Below, piece after piece: positions 39,135-39,899 of a stretch of DNA of 39,899 nucleotides. Origin of the DNA: Metasolibacillus sp. (GTDB lineage Bacteria; Bacillota; Bacilli; Bacillales_A; Planococcaceae); assembly GCF_025291715.1 (NCBI RefSeq), contig NZ_JAMBIZ010000034.1, positions 1 to 39,899 on the forward strand, read 5' to 3'. How positions within the stretch are numbered: position 1 is the first letter of the stretch; the number at the start of each line of letters is the position of its first letter. Below the pieces are notes generated by a model. It ran no database searches and was not told the DNA's origin. It saw only the letters and a list, made by a program, of their open reading frames with translations. The position numbers and the translations under genes were made by a program.

Positions 39135-39860
39135 TTAAGCAATTTTAAGCTTTTTTAAAAAATGGATAGCAAAAGTAATTGTAAAGACAATAATTAACAC
39201 GACAAAAAACATGTAGTGTGGCACATGGATACCAACTATACTAACAAGCATTTTGAGTGCAACGATACCGATGATAATAAAGGCAGCTTCCTCTAATTCA
39301 GGTATTTTTTCAATAACGCTTAAAAATAAACCTGCAATTGTTCTCATCATGACGATGCCTAGCATTCCGCCAATCATTAATATCCATACTTGATTAGAGA
39401 TGGCAAATGCAGCAAAAATGGCATCAAGTGAAAATGCGACGTCCATTAACTCGATCATAATAACGGTTGCCCAAAAGCTTCCAAACAGTCGAACTAACAG
39501 ACCTGATTTTTTAACTTCCTTAACGCTATCTGCCTCTCCTATATGTGCGAAATGAGCGATACATAGCCACCCTAAATACAGAGCGCCAAGCAATTTTATA
39601 AACCAAAAATCTACTAAATAAACACCGATTCCTATAAACAAAAAGCGAAAAAAGTAAGCACCGAACATACCATACATTAGCGCTCGTTTTCGTTGTTTAT
39701 TTGGTAAATGCTTCACAAGTACTGCTAGTACAAGTGCATTATCTGCTGATAGCAAGCCTTCGATGATAATAAGTGTTGATATTAATCCCCAAGAGACCGG
39801 ATCAGTTAAAATTTCCTTCCACATGTCACCGTCAACCCAAATTGAACATTTTTTGCTCAT
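39135..39860 (-). CDS. TerC-family membrane protein (YkoY/YceF-like)
   Basis: Up to 241 aa with about seven helices. Typical TerC motifs: EGLLSADNALVLAVLVKHLP (about 30-49), with the conserved ADNA acidic site, and MDVAFSLDAIFAAFA (about 138-152), its second-half counterpart. B. subtilis relatives YkoY/YceF (MeeY/MeeF) deliver Mn2+ to secreted enzymes and export Mn2+. The start is unsure: ATG 39860 has no RBS, and ATG 39824 has only a close GGTGAC. The leader is cut off by the window end, so a Mn-type riboswitch cannot be assessed. Confidence 0.85.
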   Translation of the reverse strand: MSKKCSIWVDGDMWKEILTDPVSWGLISTLIIIEGLLSADNALVLAVLVKHLPNKQRKRALMYGMFGAYFFRFLFIGIGVYLVDFWFIKLLGALYLGWLCIAHFAHIGEADSVKEVKKSGLLVRLFGSFWATVIMIELMDVAFSLDAIFAAFAISNQVWILMIGGMLGIVMMRTIAGLFLSVIEKIPELEEAAFIIIGIVALKMLVSIVGIHVPHYMFFVVLIIVFTITFAIHFLKKLKIA

Positions 39861-39899
39861 TAAGGATGAACACTTTTTATTCGGTAAAGATTCTTTGTT

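Noticed and set aside
39861-39899. Mn (yybP-ykoY) riboswitch before the TerC gene
   Set aside because: The visible 39 bases contain none of its conserved loops, and the rest is outside the window.

Overview
This window reads as chromosome of a low-G+C, endospore-forming Bacillales bacterium, most likely of the Planococcaceae (Lysinibacillus/Solibacillus-like). The basis is the B. subtilis-type gene set (large KatE catalase, Spo0M, BdbC/DsbB pair, YhcYZ-like two-component system, BmrCD exporter, YtaF/MntP and TerC), frequent TTG/GTG starts, strong GGAGG ribosome binding sites and compact U-tract terminators. This is inferred from recognised protein families, not from a database search. I see no phage, transposase, integrase or CRISPR array.

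Layout. 1-223: end of a tRNA operon (Gly-GCC, Leu-CAA). 329-2377: large-subunit catalase on the minus strand. 2534-5639: a five-gene operon of small acidic proteins (Suppressor-of-fused, two unknowns, DUF5713-like, DUF4253-like) that resembles a polymorphic-toxin immunity locus without a toxin. 5703-9699: LD-carboxypeptidase, a B3/B4-domain plus DIP1984-like pair, and the tRNA wobble-modification genes queG and trmL. 9846-15355: an OmpR-type two-component system followed by a VTC (polyphosphate polymerase) protein, a DUF4956 membrane protein and a secreted CotH-type kinase. The two promoters of this block share the same 11-bp direct-repeat operator at the same distance from the -10. 15370-18782: spo0M, an ECF sigma factor with its DUF4179 anti-sigma, and a catechol-2,3-dioxygenase-like gene. 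18927-24199: small proteins, a tandem aldo/keto reductase pair, a LysE exporter, an RluA-family pseudouridine synthase and a bdb-type thiol-oxidation pair. 24394-28863: a NarL-type two-component system, a CDF cation exporter and a CNNM/CorC protein. 29151-33163: a long attenuator leader with two tiny ORFs, two terminators and a structured RNA segment, then bmrC-bmrD. 33237-39860: GNAT, LuxR regulator, MFS transporter, an AT-rich patch with a secreted protein and a lipoprotein, then MntP/YtaF-like and TerC membrane proteins.

Two things stand out. First, the candidate TCS/VTC/DUF4956/CotH system: polyphosphate made at the membrane, possibly moved through DUF4956, and an extracytoplasmic kinase-like protein, all apparently under one response regulator. 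Second, four short arrays with a strict or near-strict 21-bp period (CGC-AGATA or CGC-TCAAC/TCATC cores). Each starts directly after a stop codon, has the same orientation relative to the gene before it, and in three of four cases is followed by an intrinsic terminator. They therefore look like a family of transcribed 3'-UTR repeats.
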